Source of the DNA: Oscillospiraceae bacterium
GTDB taxonomy: Bacteria; Bacillota; Clostridia; Oscillospirales; Acutalibacteraceae
Assembly: GCA_910574935.1 (NCBI GenBank)
Contig: CAJTCU010000007.1
Span: forward strand, 62,001 to 126,000
Reading direction: 5' to 3'
DNA: 64,000 nt
This document shows, piece by piece, positions 19,808-28,931 of the stretch. A program made the position numbers and the translations under genes. How positions within the stretch are numbered: the stretch's first letter is position 1; every line of letters starts with the position of its first letter. The notes under the pieces were generated by a model that made no database searches, had not been told where the DNA came from, and saw only the letters and a list, made by a program, of their open reading frames with translations.

Positions 19808-22800
19808 ATGTTTAAGAAGATACTTAGCCTGATGCTGAGTTTCATTATGATAGTAGGCCTGGCAGTGCCAGCAGGGGCTGCGGACAATCTTACTGTTACG
19901 CTGAATGTTGACTTTGGTACGATTACTGATACTAGTTGGACTTCAGGCGGATCAGGAACAAATACATATTCCAAAACAGTTACTTCAGGTCAATCAATTA
20001 CGTTGCCAACTCCAGCTCCCTCTCGCACCGGCTATATTTTTGAAGGGTGGTGTACTAAAGCCACTGTGGATGGCGAGGATACTTATACAAAAATTAGCAA
20101 TAGCGATTCGTATACTCCAGCCGCCGATACTACTCTCTATGCCAACTGGAAATATACGATTACTTATAACACAAATGGTGGACAACTTTCTACTGGCCAC
20201 GATACGGTGACATCTAATTTCGAATCCCTTCTTGGTGATACTGAACTGTGGCGTGCCGGAGCACAACCCAAAAAAGATGATTATGTCTTTTTAGGTTGGA
20301 GCGGCGACAAGAGTGCTATTAGCCCTGCATTTAAGCACTGGGAGGTTAATAATGTCTTTACTGCCGATGTCCCTCAAACAGTATACGCCATATGGCAACA
20401 AGCTACTGATGATAACTTTGAAATTTCTGTGCACTTAGACTATAAGTGTAAAGAAAACGATATGTCTTTTGAGAACGGTGAGTATTATCAAGAGATAATA
20501 AACTACCTTAAGCCCAGAGAAACTACTTACACTGGCCTTCCCTCCCCCAAACGCACTGGTTATACGTTTAAGGGCTGGTTTACACAAGCTACCGGTGGTA
20601 GTCTGGTTACCACCAGTACCCCGCTAAAGCGCCAACCGTCTAATCAAACCTTGTATGCCCAGTGGATTCCCGACACTGCGCAGACGGTTTCGTTTGAGCT
20701 TTATTACGGCTACAACAACACCACCATAGAAACGATAACCGCCCAAGTTGGCGACTTATTTAGTGACTACACAGATGACAGCAGAAATACTGCAACCGGC
20801 CATACGTTTATCGGTTGGGCAGATACCAGCGTGACCGACTCAACGGCCATGTGGATGGATAATAATCGGAAAGTTCAGGCAACAGATGATGGTAAGAAGT
20901 TTATATCTGTGTACCATAGAGTCGGGGAGACTCGGGGCCATATTATTCTATTTAATAGGAATTATCCGAACGCTCCTGCGGAGCGAGGGAGTATTAATGT
21001 TTCGACAGGAAAGGCTTATAAAGATTCTTACCAAAAAGGGTTGATTCAACTTGCTAACTCGTTATATCCCGGCCATCGTTTTGTAGGATGGTATCGACCC
21101 AGTGACCCTAATATAATCCTTACCGATGATGATAAACCTAGTGGTGACGAAGTCCTTTATGCTAAGTGGGAGCCCAGTGGCACCAACCCCGGCACACCTA
21201 CCCCTACTCCTGGTACACCTACCCCCACCCCGCCCACGGGCACCATTCAGCTAAACTCCAACGGCGGTACGTTATCCGGCAGTGCAAGTATCTCCATTAC
21301 AGACGGTAAATACCCCGCGCTGCCTGTGCCCACCCGCACCGGCTATACCTTTACCGGGTGGTTTACCACCGCGAACAGCGGCACGGAGATTAAGCAAGAC
21401 GCCACCGCGGACCTAAATGTGAAGGAAATCTTTGCCCACTGGACCGCTAACCAGTACAACCTTTCTTTCGATCTAGGCTATGCCGCCACAGCCCCTGCCC
21501 CACGAAAGGTCACTTATGATTCCACTTACGCGCCCAGTCTGCCCGAGGACCCCCAGCGCAGCGGCTATGCCTTTATCGGCTGGTACACCAATCCCTCCGG
21601 CGGCACCTTGATCACCCGCAGCACAAAGGTTACCTCTACGGTGGACCATACCCTTTATGCCCAGTGGCAAGAGGGCGACCCCACTATTCTGGACACGGAC
21701 GGCGGTTCTCTCCCCTCTGGCGTTAGCAACCGAATTGCTCTCATTGCCGGCGGAAAGTATCCCCCCCTCCCTGTCCCCACCCGCCCGGGCTATAAGTTCA
21801 ATGGTTGGGCTACTGCTCGAAACGACGACAAAACCAAAATCAATCCGTCCGGCAATGTGAGTACTCCTGCGCCCAGCACCTTATACGCCCTATGGAGTGC
21901 CATTAAGTACAAAGTCAGCTTTGATTTTAACGGTGCCTCCGGCGAGGCTGCTCCCCGTGAGGTGACCTATGGTAGCCGGTACAACCTGCCTTCTGCCCAC
22001 CGGGGCGGTTACACCTTTATGGGCTGGTACACAGACCTTACCGGCGGTACTTTGGTGGACAGTAATAGCTTGGTCTCCATTGCCGAGGACCACACTCTAT
22101 ATGCCCGCTGGGGTTTTAGCGTAAACTTTAATTCCAACGGCGGTTCAGGTACGATGGCACCTGTGGTTGCCCCCTCAGACTCTGCTTACACGCTGCCTGC
22201 CTGTACCTTTACCCCGCCCTCCGGTATGTCCTTTAGCTGCTGGGCCATTGGCAGCGACCGCGGACAACAGATTACTGGGAGCAGTCACACCTTTACCGGA
22301 AACACCATTCTCTATGCCATTTGGAAAGAGTCCCCAGTCACCATTACAGCCAGTTCCTCTTTGGGCGGAACCATCAGCCCCACAGGCTCCATTTCTGTAG
22401 AAAAGGGCCAGGACCGCAGCTTTACCGCCACCCCGCGCACTGGCTTCCGACTGGTAGACCTAGTGGTAGATGGAATGAGCTACGGCCCGGTAGACAGCTA
22501 TGTATTCCGCTCGGTCACCGAGGACCATACAATTCATGCTGTGTTTGAGCAGATCGGTCTTCCCGGCTACCAGACCTGTGACCGTAACCTAGACTGTCCC
22601 CTGATTCGCTTTACAGACCTGAATCCCTATGGCTGGTATCACGACGCAATTCATTACTGTTTAGATAATGTGATCATGACCGGACAGAGCGCCACCAAAT
22701 ATGTTCCCAACGCAAAAGCCGAGCGGGCTGAACTGGCCACGGTGTTGTGGCGTGCCAACGGTTGCCCCAATCCGGAAAATTATGGGCAGCTGAACCAGCC

Positions 22801-23158
22801 CTATACGGATGTTCCCCCCACCCGATGGTATTATCGGGCCATAACCTGGGCTAGCCGTGAGGGGATTGTTACTGGTTATGGTGACGGTACTTTTCGTCCC
22901 AACGTTAAAATTACCCGCGAACAGATGGCCACCATGCTCTGGCGGCACTCCGGCAGTCCTAAGCCCGCGAGCAACCGTATCCCCTATTATGATGCCGGAC
23001 GTATCAGTAACTACGCCTGGGAGGCTATGTGCTGGGTTACCGAGCAGGGCTATATGCAAGGTAAGGGCAACGGCATTCTGGACCCCAAAGGATATGCTAC
23101 CCGTGCCGAGGTTGCTCAGTTAATGAAGAACTACTTGACGGATGCAAGGAATCAGTAG
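19808..23158 (+). CDS. Large secreted surface protein with InlB-type repeats and SLH domains
   Basis: This 1116-residue protein has a Sec signal peptide (FKKILSLMLSFIMIVGLAVPAGAA). About ten repeats of the Listeria-Bacteroides InlB-B type follow, each containing GY-x-F-x-GW and ending LYAxW. A Pro/Thr linker (GTPTPTPGTPTPTP, about 21189-21230) divides the first five repeats from the rest. After a short beta domain (near 840-910) come three SLH modules (from about 936: FTDLNPYGWYHDAI, YTDVPPTRWYYRAI, YYDAGRISNYAWEA). SLH domains bind pyruvylated secondary wall polymers, so the protein should sit on the cell surface. GGAGGG precedes ATG 19808. The ligand is unknown; adhesion or interaction with host or other cells is an inference. 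Confidence 0.88.
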   Translation: MFKKILSLMLSFIMIVGLAVPAGAADNLTVTLNVDFGTITDTSWTSGGSGTNTYSKTVTSGQSITLPTPAPSRTGYIFEGWCTKATVDGEDTYTKISNSDSYTPAADTTLYANWKYTITYNTNGGQLSTGHDTVTSNFESLLGDTELWRAGAQPKKDDYVFLGWSGDKSAISPAFKHWEVNNVFTADVPQTVYAIWQQATDDNFEISVHLDYKCKENDMSFENGEYYQEIINYLKPRETTYTGLPSPKRTGYTFKGWFTQATGGSLVTTSTPLKRQPSNQTLYAQWIPDTAQTVSFELYYGYNNTTIETITAQVGDLFSDYTDDSRNTATGHTFIGWADTSVTDSTAMWMDNNRKVQATDDGKKFISVYHRVGETRGHIILFNRNYPNAPAERGSINVSTGKAYKDSYQKGLIQLANSLYPGHRFVGWYRPSDPNIILTDDDKPSGDEVLYAKWEPSGTNPGTPTPTPGTPTPTPPTGTIQLNSNGGTLSGSASISITDGKYPALPVPTRTGYTFTGWFTTANSGTEIKQDATADLNVKEIFAHWTANQYNLSFDLGYAATAPAPRKVTYDSTYAPSLPEDPQRSGYAFIGWYTNPSGGTLITRSTKVTSTVDHTLYAQWQEGDPTILDTDGGSLPSGVSNRIALIAGGKYPPLPVPTRPGYKFNGWATARNDDKTKINPSGNVSTPAPSTLYALWSAIKYKVSFDFNGASGEAAPREVTYGSRYNLPSAHRGGYTFMGWYTDLTGGTLVDSNSLVSIAEDHTLYARWGFSVNFNSNGGSGTMAPVVAPSDSAYTLPACTFTPPSGMSFSCWAIGSDRGQQITGSSHTFTGNTILYAIWKESPVTITASSSLGGTISPTGSISVEKGQDRSFTATPRTGFRLVDLVVDGMSYGPVDSYVFRSVTEDHTIHAVFEQIGLPGYQTCDRNLDCPLIRFTDLNPYGWYHDAIHYCLDNVIMTGQSATKYVPNAKAERAELATVLWRANGCPNPENYGQLNQPYTDVPPTRWYYRAITWASREGIVTGYGDGTFRPNVKITREQMATMLWRHSGSPKPASNRIPYYDAGRISNYAWEAMCWVTEQGYMQGKGNGILDPKGYATRAEVAQLMKNYLTDARNQ

Positions 23159-23160
23159 AG

Positions 23161-23496
23161 ATGGACTCAACAGTTTTTCCAGATATAATCTGGTACCACG
23201 GCTCTAATCTGCTTTTTGAAGAGTTGCGGCAAGGTAGTACTGTCACACCGCTGCGGGCTCTGGCAGAAGCCTTTTCTCACAGGCCTACGCTTCTCTGTAT
23301 CGAGGACGATGGAAGTATTATCCACAACGGCGCTGAGGATGGTTATCTGTACGTCATTGATGAAAAGATTTCCTCTGGAGATGTCTACCCGCATCCTCAT
23401 ACTACCATGGAGCCAGGGATGGAATATCTCACTCAGCGGTCGCTGAGGGTACACTTGCTGTGTAAGTTGAACAGCAAACAACACAAATTACTATAA
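23161..23496 (+). CDS. Small protein of unknown function, YHGS motif
   Basis: The 111-residue protein starts two bases after the surface-protein stop. It contains WYHGSNLLFEELRQGS near 12-27 and YLYVIDEKI near 62-70. A YHGS followed by a GS(T/S) element is reminiscent of small ADP-ribosyltransferase-like folds, but the catalytic set is not evident and this is only a weak resemblance. A conserved-looking tail reads YPHPHTTMEPGMEYLTQRSLRV. Coupling by position suggests co-expression, though the ribosome binding site is poor. A strong terminator follows. Confidence 0.6.
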   Translation: MDSTVFPDIIWYHGSNLLFEELRQGSTVTPLRALAEAFSHRPTLLCIEDDGSIIHNGAEDGYLYVIDEKISSGDVYPHPHTTMEPGMEYLTQRSLRVHLLCKLNSKQHKLL

Positions 23497-23500
23497 TATA

Positions 23501-23545
23501 AAGCGCCTAGATCCAATATTTGGGGGATCTAGGCGCTTTCGTTTT
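23501..23545. terminator. Perfect-stem terminator between convergent genes
   Basis: A 14-base-pair perfect stem (23501-23514 with 23525-23538; arm AAGCGCCTAGATCC) with a ten-base loop is followed by TCGTTTT. On the opposite strand it is followed by CTTTATATT. It serves the surface-protein transcript and probably the histidine kinase transcript coming the other way. Confidence 0.85.
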
Positions 23546-24440
23546 AAAACTCCTCCGGAAACTCCACTATCATAATTAAACGGTTGCCCACATAGTGGGC
23601 TGTCAGACTGCCGCCCATGCGTTCAGCTAATGCACGGGCAATAGAAAGACCCAGGCCAGTAGACTTTCTGGCTGCTTCCACAGTATAAAAACGGTCAAAA
23701 AGCTTCTCGACCTCTATGCCGCTCAGCGCCCGGCAAGTATTGATAAACTCTACTCGACCGTCTTGGGTAAGACTTACTTCCAAGTCGCCGTCGCTATACT
23801 TAACCGCATTACTTAATAAGTTGGAAAACACTCGAGAAAGCGCACCCTTATTCAGTCGACGTACCACTTTTTCCTTCGGCATACCGATCTCTGGGGTAAT
23901 ACCCTTTTCAGTCAGAGACACATAAAAAGAAGCTAAACTAGATTCCAGCACGCTGCCTATATTGACTGGCTCCACATCCAAACTACCTTGGTTTGGGAGC
24001 ACCACGCAGTAACGGAACAACTCTTCGGTCAATTGGCGCAACAGTACGGTACGTCCTCTGATAATGTTCAGGTAGTTGGCCACTGCTGTGCTTTTCTCTT
24101 CTTGCTCCAATAAATCCAGATAACCACAAATGGCTGTTAGAGGTGTGCGTAGATCATGAGAGATATTTGCAACAGCGGCTTTTAGCTCCAGGTCGCCCTG
24201 CTGATAGCGAGTGCGCTGGCGGTTCAATTGGCGCAATTCCTGATTAATTTGAGAAGCCAAGGCCATCATATAGCGGTCTCGAGAGGAAATGTCAATCAGC
24301 GTATTGGTATCGATTTTTAGCTTTTCCGCAAAACCCACGGCGATCTCCTCCGCCGACCTTTGCATCAGGTGAATTTTTATCGCCAAGCCCAAAATCACAA
24401 TCATCAACAACCCACATAACACCCCGAGAAAGAAAACCAT
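23544..24440 (-). CDS. Sensor histidine kinase (short membrane anchor)
   Basis: The 298-residue kinase has one N-terminal hydrophobic helix (about 3-23), no large extracellular domain, then a HAMP-like/coiled segment. The dimerisation box ISHDLRTPL has His near 95, and the catalytic domain has NLLSNAVKYSD (N box) and STGLGLSIARALAERMGG (G2 box). This intramembrane-sensing layout resembles kinases that monitor ABC transporters in Firmicutes. GAGGAG precedes the ATG. Its likely partner, an OmpR-type regulator, lies 3.3 kb upstream on the same strand, with an ABC transporter between them, so all may form one unit. The stimulus is unknown. Confidence 0.9.
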   Translation of the reverse strand: MVFFLGVLCGLLMIVILGLAIKIHLMQRSAEEIAVGFAEKLKIDTNTLIDISSRDRYMMALASQINQELRQLNRQRTRYQQGDLELKAAVANISHDLRTPLTAICGYLDLLEQEEKSTAVANYLNIIRGRTVLLRQLTEELFRYCVVLPNQGSLDVEPVNIGSVLESSLASFYVSLTEKGITPEIGMPKEKVVRRLNKGALSRVFSNLLSNAVKYSDGDLEVSLTQDGRVEFINTCRALSGIEVEKLFDRFYTVEAARKSTGLGLSIARALAERMGGSLTAHYVGNRLIMIVEFPEEF

Positions 24441-24494
24441 AACTACTCCTCACAATCATTTGGCGGTCACCCGGCAAAAAGCCCACCCTCTTCC

Positions 24495-24816
24495 CTATTT
24501 GATGTTCTTGCGCTGGAACAGGAGCAGTACCGACCTACGGCAACAAAGAATATTAAGCGCCTTGTAACCTGCTTGCAGCCAGGTAGGGCTATGTGCGTAA
24601 TCCTCTCGGTATGATGAAAGGCGCACCCACCTGGGAAAGTCATACAGAAGAAAATATAAAGAGACCCGAATATCAGATCTGTGGCCAACTGTGCGTTGCT
24701 TGGATCTGCGGTGATTTAGCATATCGTAAAGACCACATACATTCAGTACAAGCGCTGCCCCCAGCAAAGACTATAAGCTGCCGCAGCAATTTGCTGATAA
24801 GCGTTCTCGCGTTTTA
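24495..24816 (-). pseudogene. Relic of a third ABC-2 permease
   Basis: Between the last permease and the kinase is a frame whose start reads LLGAALVLNVCGLYDMLN, like the first helix of the neighbouring permeases (AMLAFCCYNIWEHI). Its end reads SVLLLFQRKNIK, matching their C-termini (GLLLFQRKDLK and GWVLFRRKDLK). The middle of about 200 residues is missing, and the first part (TLISKLLRQL, compare RKLISAGFFALF) lies in another frame. It is best explained as a permease gene that lost its interior. The 90-codon frame is unlikely to be functional. Confidence 0.6.
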
Positions 24817-24832
24817 TATCGTCCATCCTATG

Positions 24833-25741
24833 CTATTTCAAGTCCTTTCTTCGGAACAGTACCCATCCTGCCGCAGTAGAAAGCGCAGTCATCCCTAAGG
24901 CATAAGCTGCCAGCTGCCAGTAGGGCGTTTTCACCCGGCTTCTATCAGGCTCATCGTGACCATTTTGTATCAGCTCCATGAGCTGGCCCCCGGGATGGAT
25001 GTTGTTTATCGTCCGTAAAGCCGTCCGCATGGGCTCCCGCACATAGCTGGGATTAGGAACCGTAGGGAGATCATCGAACTGAATAACATTTCCTTCCTTG
25101 TCAAAAAACTCCGTGATCAGTTGGCCATTGTCCTGGAACGTAGTAGCCGTTGTATAGCCTCCATGTTCAGTTTCCGGCTCGGACAACATTCCATTGACAA
25201 TCTGTGCCAGAAACATCATGCCAAAGGCAATGAATGCACAGAGAACCAGTACCACCCGGTGGGGAATCAGCGTGGCGAATAGCGTGGCCACCGCTGAAAT
25301 GGACAGAAACACCAGTGTCAGCATAAAAAGCTTTTCACCAATCTCTACCGGCATCTGATACCAGCCAAAAACTGGGAAACCTACCAGTGAATACACCAGG
25401 AGATACAGCAACTGATAGAACATCCCGACAGTAAATACCGTGACCAAATTCGCCAGATAGACCGCGCCTCTGGTGCGGCCCACCACCAGCTTGTTGCGGA
25501 TGGTACCGTCATGGTAATCCGTGTTGATAAATCCCCCGCCCAGGGCCGGCAGTAGAACAAAGAGTAAGATAGAAAAGTAGTAGGCTCCAGCATCCAGTGT
25601 CACAGAGTCTTCATATTGAACCATTCGCTTATAGCCGTCGCATACCGCATAAATAGCTGTCGTGGACATTATAAAAGCTCCTAACCAGAAATACTTAGAG
25701 TGGAACATAGCAAAGAGATTAGCAGATAATATTTTTCTCAT
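24833..25741 (-). CDS. ABC-2 type transporter permease (second)
   Basis: The 302-residue membrane protein has an N-terminal helix after SKYFWLGAFIMST, a conserved NTDYHDGTIRNKLVVGRTRGAVYLANL segment (about 95-122), several central helices and a last helix ending WVLFRRKDLK. It is a paralogue of the permease encoded just upstream, with the same plan and the same soluble extracellular-type loop (DNGQLITEFFDKEGNVIQFDDLP). The two would form a heterodimer with the ATPase encoded before them. Substrate is unknown. GGGGAGGGGAAGAG lies before the ATG. Confidence 0.85.
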   Translation of the reverse strand: MRKILSANLFAMFHSKYFWLGAFIMSTTAIYAVCDGYKRMVQYEDSVTLDAGAYYFSILLFVLLPALGGGFINTDYHDGTIRNKLVVGRTRGAVYLANLVTVFTVGMFYQLLYLLVYSLVGFPVFGWYQMPVEIGEKLFMLTLVFLSISAVATLFATLIPHRVVLVLCAFIAFGMMFLAQIVNGMLSEPETEHGGYTTATTFQDNGQLITEFFDKEGNVIQFDDLPTVPNPSYVREPMRTALRTINNIHPGGQLMELIQNGHDEPDRSRVKTPYWQLAAYALGMTALSTAAGWVLFRRKDLK

Positions 25742-25755
25742 TCTCTTCCCCTCCC

Positions 25756-26646
25756 CTATTTCAAGTCCTTACGCTGAAACAGCAATAACCCCGCGCCGGA
25801 AAGAATTAGTATGACCGCCGCCGCGTTAACCATCAACACCCAATCTGGGGAACGGTGTTCGGTACTGCCCATCAGCTGCAAACTCTGGCCGCCGGGGTTT
25901 AGGTCCAGTGCCATGGCATAAATGCTGCGCAAGGGCTCATGAACATAATGGGGGTTTGGAATTTCCTTCAACGCATCGACCGGGATGAGATTGCCCTCTT
26001 TGTCAAAATACTGCATTTTCATGTCCCCGTTCTCAGTGGTAATGTAAGTGATTTTATCATAGTCCAGAATAGTCTCCGTATTGGCCAGAGCCATGTCAAT
26101 AAACAAAGAGCCAAACATCATAGTTACGGACACGAATATAACCACTATGGACACCGAGCGGGAAGTGATTACCGTAGCCAGCAGGGTGTGCAGGGCCGTG
26201 ATACTTAGCGTTATCAAGACGCAGGTGAAGATATGGCTGACAATCTCCAGCAGCGGACTTTGGGGCCAGCCAAACAGCGGTATGCCGATAAGCAGTGAGA
26301 GCACTACATATAGTGTCATGTAGAGTAGCGATGTGACTGAAAGTACCGTCAAATTAGCCACATAGATACTGGCCCGGCTGCACCCCACTGTAATTTTGTT
26401 GCGAATAGTCCCATCCTGGTAATCCGTATTAATATGCAGAGCCACCACCACGGGTACAAGCATCATAATCATGGAAGGAAAGTCGAAGAGAACGGTCTCA
26501 GTTGCCGAAGTTTCTTCCCAGTGCTCTACCAGCTTGATGTGCTCCCAAATATTGTAACAACAAAAAGCCAGCATTGCCGCACCACCTATCCAAAAGCGCT
26601 TGCTGCGAAATAGAGCGAAAAACCCGGCAGAAATTAGCTTACGCAC
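25756..26646 (-). CDS. ABC-2 type transporter permease (first)
   Basis: The 296-residue permease has six predicted hydrophobic segments and the same NTDYQDGTIRNKITVGCSRASIYVANL element as its downstream paralogue. Its start overlaps the end of the ATPase gene by eight bases, showing translational coupling. The large loop (GDMKMQYFDKEGNLIPVDALKEIPNPHYVHEPLRSI) corresponds to that of the neighbour. Together they look like a drug or peptide exporter of the BcrAB/LanFEG-like kind; that function is inferred from architecture only. Confidence 0.87.
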   Translation of the reverse strand: MRKLISAGFFALFRSKRFWIGGAAMLAFCCYNIWEHIKLVEHWEETSATETVLFDFPSMIMMLVPVVVALHINTDYQDGTIRNKITVGCSRASIYVANLTVLSVTSLLYMTLYVVLSLLIGIPLFGWPQSPLLEIVSHIFTCVLITLSITALHTLLATVITSRSVSIVVIFVSVTMMFGSLFIDMALANTETILDYDKITYITTENGDMKMQYFDKEGNLIPVDALKEIPNPHYVHEPLRSIYAMALDLNPGGQSLQLMGSTEHRSPDWVLMVNAAAVILILSGAGLLLFQRKDLK

Positions 26647-27565
26647 GGCGGTTTTCCCCCTTTCCAGTGCCCACCAGCTCTAGGAAATAGCTTTCCAAGC
26701 TCTCATCATGGTTCTGCACCGAAAACACCTCGCAGCCCCGGGCCGAAAGGGCCTTCACCAGTTTGCTGATATTTACCGCATCGTACACGTCCACTTGGTT
26801 ACCGTTGAGGATCTTATACTCCAGCTCCATTTCGTCCAGCACCAGGGCTACGGCCTTGGGGTCCGAAACATCCGCCCGCAGGCATTTCCGGCAAGTGGCA
26901 TCCAGCTCTTCGGCACTGACCTGCCGAAGCATACGGCCTCCGTCAATAAAGCCATAGTGGGTGGCCAGCTTGTGCATTTCTTCTAAAATATGGCTGGAAA
27001 TCAGCACGGTGATGTTCCTCTCCCGGTTCAGCTTGAGGATGAGCTCACGAATCTCCACAATGCCCTGGGGATCCAGACCATTGACAGGCTCGTCCAGCAC
27101 CAGAAAGTCTGGGTCTCCACACAGGGCCACGGCAATGCCTAGACGCTGGCGCATACCAAGCGAAAAGTTTTTGGCTTTTTTCTTTCTGGTGTTTTCCAGA
27201 CCTACCAATTCCAGCAATTCGGGGACACAGGAAAAGTCTGGCAGTCCCAGCACCCGGCACTGCTGCCGGAGATTATTTTCGGCAGTCATATCCAGGTAGA
27301 TGGAGGGAGTCTCCACCACCGCGCCCATGCGGCGGCGAGCCTTTACAATATCAAGCTGGCTATTATTGATACCGTATAGACTATAGGTACCATAGGTGGG
27401 TGTCTGTAGGCCGCAGATCAGACGGAGTAAGGTAGTTTTGCCAGCTCCATTTTTTCCCACAATTCCATAAATTGAACCCTTGGGTATCGACATAGTCAAA
27501 TTATCTAAAGCCACAAATTTTCGGTAATTCTTTCCTAACGCGTTAGTTTGCAGTACATATTCCAT
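26639..27565 (-). CDS. ABC transporter ATP-binding protein
   Basis: The 308-residue ATPase has Walker A GKNGAGKTT (37-45), signature NFSLGMRQRL (near 133-142), Walker B FLVLDEPVNGLDP (near 153-165) and the H-loop ISSHILEE (near 192). A C-terminal extension of about 90 residues follows, as in BcrA/CcmA-type exporters. AAGGAGG lies before the ATG. It overlaps the first permease gene, and it lies 131 bases after the response-regulator stop; GGGAT-CATTAT-ATCCC (27591-27606) in that gap could be an operator. Confidence 0.93.
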   Translation of the reverse strand: MEYVLQTNALGKNYRKFVALDNLTMSIPKGSIYGIVGKNGAGKTTLLRLICGLQTPTYGTYSLYGINNSQLDIVKARRRMGAVVETPSIYLDMTAENNLRQQCRVLGLPDFSCVPELLELVGLENTRKKKAKNFSLGMRQRLGIAVALCGDPDFLVLDEPVNGLDPQGIVEIRELILKLNRERNITVLISSHILEEMHKLATHYGFIDGGRMLRQVSAEELDATCRKCLRADVSDPKAVALVLDEMELEYKILNGNQVDVYDAVNISKLVKALSARGCEVFSVQNHDESLESYFLELVGTGKGENRRA

Positions 27566-27696
27566 GGGGATACCTCCTTTTATATGATGGGATCATTATA
27601 TCCCCAAATAGTCAAGAAAACGGTTAAGGAAAAGATAAAGATTTGGTTAGGATTTTTTGTAAATGAACATTCTCAACTTGTATCCTTTGCTCCTTT

Positions 27697-28362
27697 TCAT
27701 CCGTCCACGCTGAGCTTGAAACCAATCCCCCATACTGCTTCCACATATTCTTTTCCGCAGACAGTACGCAGTTTCTTCCTGAGATTACTAATATGAGTCT
27801 TTAATGAACTTTCTGTACAATCTGGCGTGTCTAAAGCAATACGCTCTAGCAGGGATGTTTTGGTGACCACCTGGCCTGGGTTACGCATTAATTGCCGCAA
27901 GATAGCATATTCTGTAGGAGTCAGCCGTACTTCTTCCCCATCGGCAATGGCGCTGTGGGTGTCTATATCCAAGGTAAGACCTCCAAAGCTTAACCGGTTC
28001 TTCTCCCGTCGGGCACCGCCCCGCAGTTGCACCGCCACCCGGGCCAATAGCTCCTGGGTGTCAAAAGGCTTGGTAATATAGTCCGCCGCGCCGCCCATGA
28101 GCAGCCCAACTTTGTCATCTATTCCCACCTTAGCACTTACCACGATCACGGGTACGCCATCAATATGGGGCAGTAACTCTTCCCCAGAGAGACCAGGCAG
28201 TATGAGGTCCAGCAAAATCAAATCCGGCATGGTCTCGTTCAATAGTAAAAGAGCTTCTGTACCCGAGTACGCCCTATCCACACGATACCCTGCCTTTATT
28301 AAGAGCTCTTCCAACAGATTGCCAATGTGCAAGTCATCATCTATTACAAGAATCCGCTTCAA
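27697..28362 (-). CDS. OmpR-family response regulator
   Basis: The 221-residue regulator has a receiver domain with the acidic pocket VIDDD (6-10), phospho-acceptor Asp near 52 (LILLDLILPG) and Lys in VSAKVG. A winged-helix DNA-binding domain ends the protein (LTPTEYAILRQLMRNPGQVVTKTSLLERI, then SLKTHISNLRKKL). The open frame extends far into the upstream gene, but TTG 28362 has a GAAAGGTAGGA box and starts exactly where receiver homology begins (KRILVIDDD). It is 11 bases after the DUF1700 stop. The cognate kinase is probably that at 23544-24440. Confidence 0.88.
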   Translation of the reverse strand: MKRILVIDDDLHIGNLLEELLIKAGYRVDRAYSGTEALLLLNETMPDLILLDLILPGLSGEELLPHIDGVPVIVVSAKVGIDDKVGLLMGGAADYITKPFDTQELLARVAVQLRGGARREKNRLSFGGLTLDIDTHSAIADGEEVRLTPTEYAILRQLMRNPGQVVTKTSLLERIALDTPDCTESSLKTHISNLRKKLRTVCGKEYVEAVWGIGFKLSVDG

Positions 28363-28373
28363 ATGTTCTGTTC

Positions 28374-28931
28374 CTACCTTTCTATTTTCTTCTTGGTAGC
28401 ACTGATCTTCCGGACCATCCACAGCGTAAGCATCCAGGCGCTTCGTCCCAGTAAAAAGAGAAGGCCCCCCATAAAAACAGAATACAGCAGTGTTGCTGCT
28501 GGACCTGGAATATAGCTGCCAAACTGAACAACTATCCAGGGCAGTTCTATCCCTATCAGACTGGACAGAAACTTTACCAGCCCTGCTAAAGGGGCCAGCA
28601 CACCGCAAGCCATAAAGCTGACTCCAATAATACCGGTCACTGGCAGCACAATTACCCAGGCGGCCCCAGCCAGACTATAAAAGACAGCTAATGCCCCCAG
28701 TCGGCTAAGGCTAAATCCCTTGCCTTTGGTAATAGCCTCTCCTAAATAGGCCTGAGCCAGGTCCTTTGCGCTGCCCAGCCGCGTCAAGATTTCCTGATCT
28801 CCATGCCCAGCCTCTTGCAGCTCCACCATTTCGCTTTTTATCTCCGCTGCAATATCAATGCGTTCCGCTACGGGCAGCGGCCTTAAATATTTCTCAACTT
28901 CCTCAAGATACTGATTCAATGGCTTACTCAT
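28374..28931 (-). CDS. DUF1700/HAAS-type membrane protein
   Basis: The 185-residue protein opens with the characteristic helical HAAS/DUF1700 domain (residues about 5-65; YLEEVEKYLRPLPVAERIDIAAEI, then LGSAKDLAQAYLGE). Three or four transmembrane helices and a basic cytoplasmic tail (SATKKKIER) follow. Such proteins are almost always encoded beside a PadR regulator, as here with an eight-base overlap. They are thought to sense or mediate a membrane-related response, but the mechanism is not established. Confidence 0.87.
   Translation of the reverse strand: MSKPLNQYLEEVEKYLRPLPVAERIDIAAEIKSEMVELQEAGHGDQEILTRLGSAKDLAQAYLGEAITKGKGFSLSRLGALAVFYSLAGAAWVIVLPVTGIIGVSFMACGVLAPLAGLVKFLSSLIGIELPWIVVQFGSYIPGPAATLLYSVFMGGLLFLLGRSAWMLTLWMVRKISATKKKIER

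Noticed and set aside
27590-27606. Promoter candidate TATAAT before the ABC ATPase
   Set aside because: A TATAAT is present on the minus strand, but the only TTGACT is nine bases away, too close for a SigA promoter; it is noted only as a possible operator palindrome.
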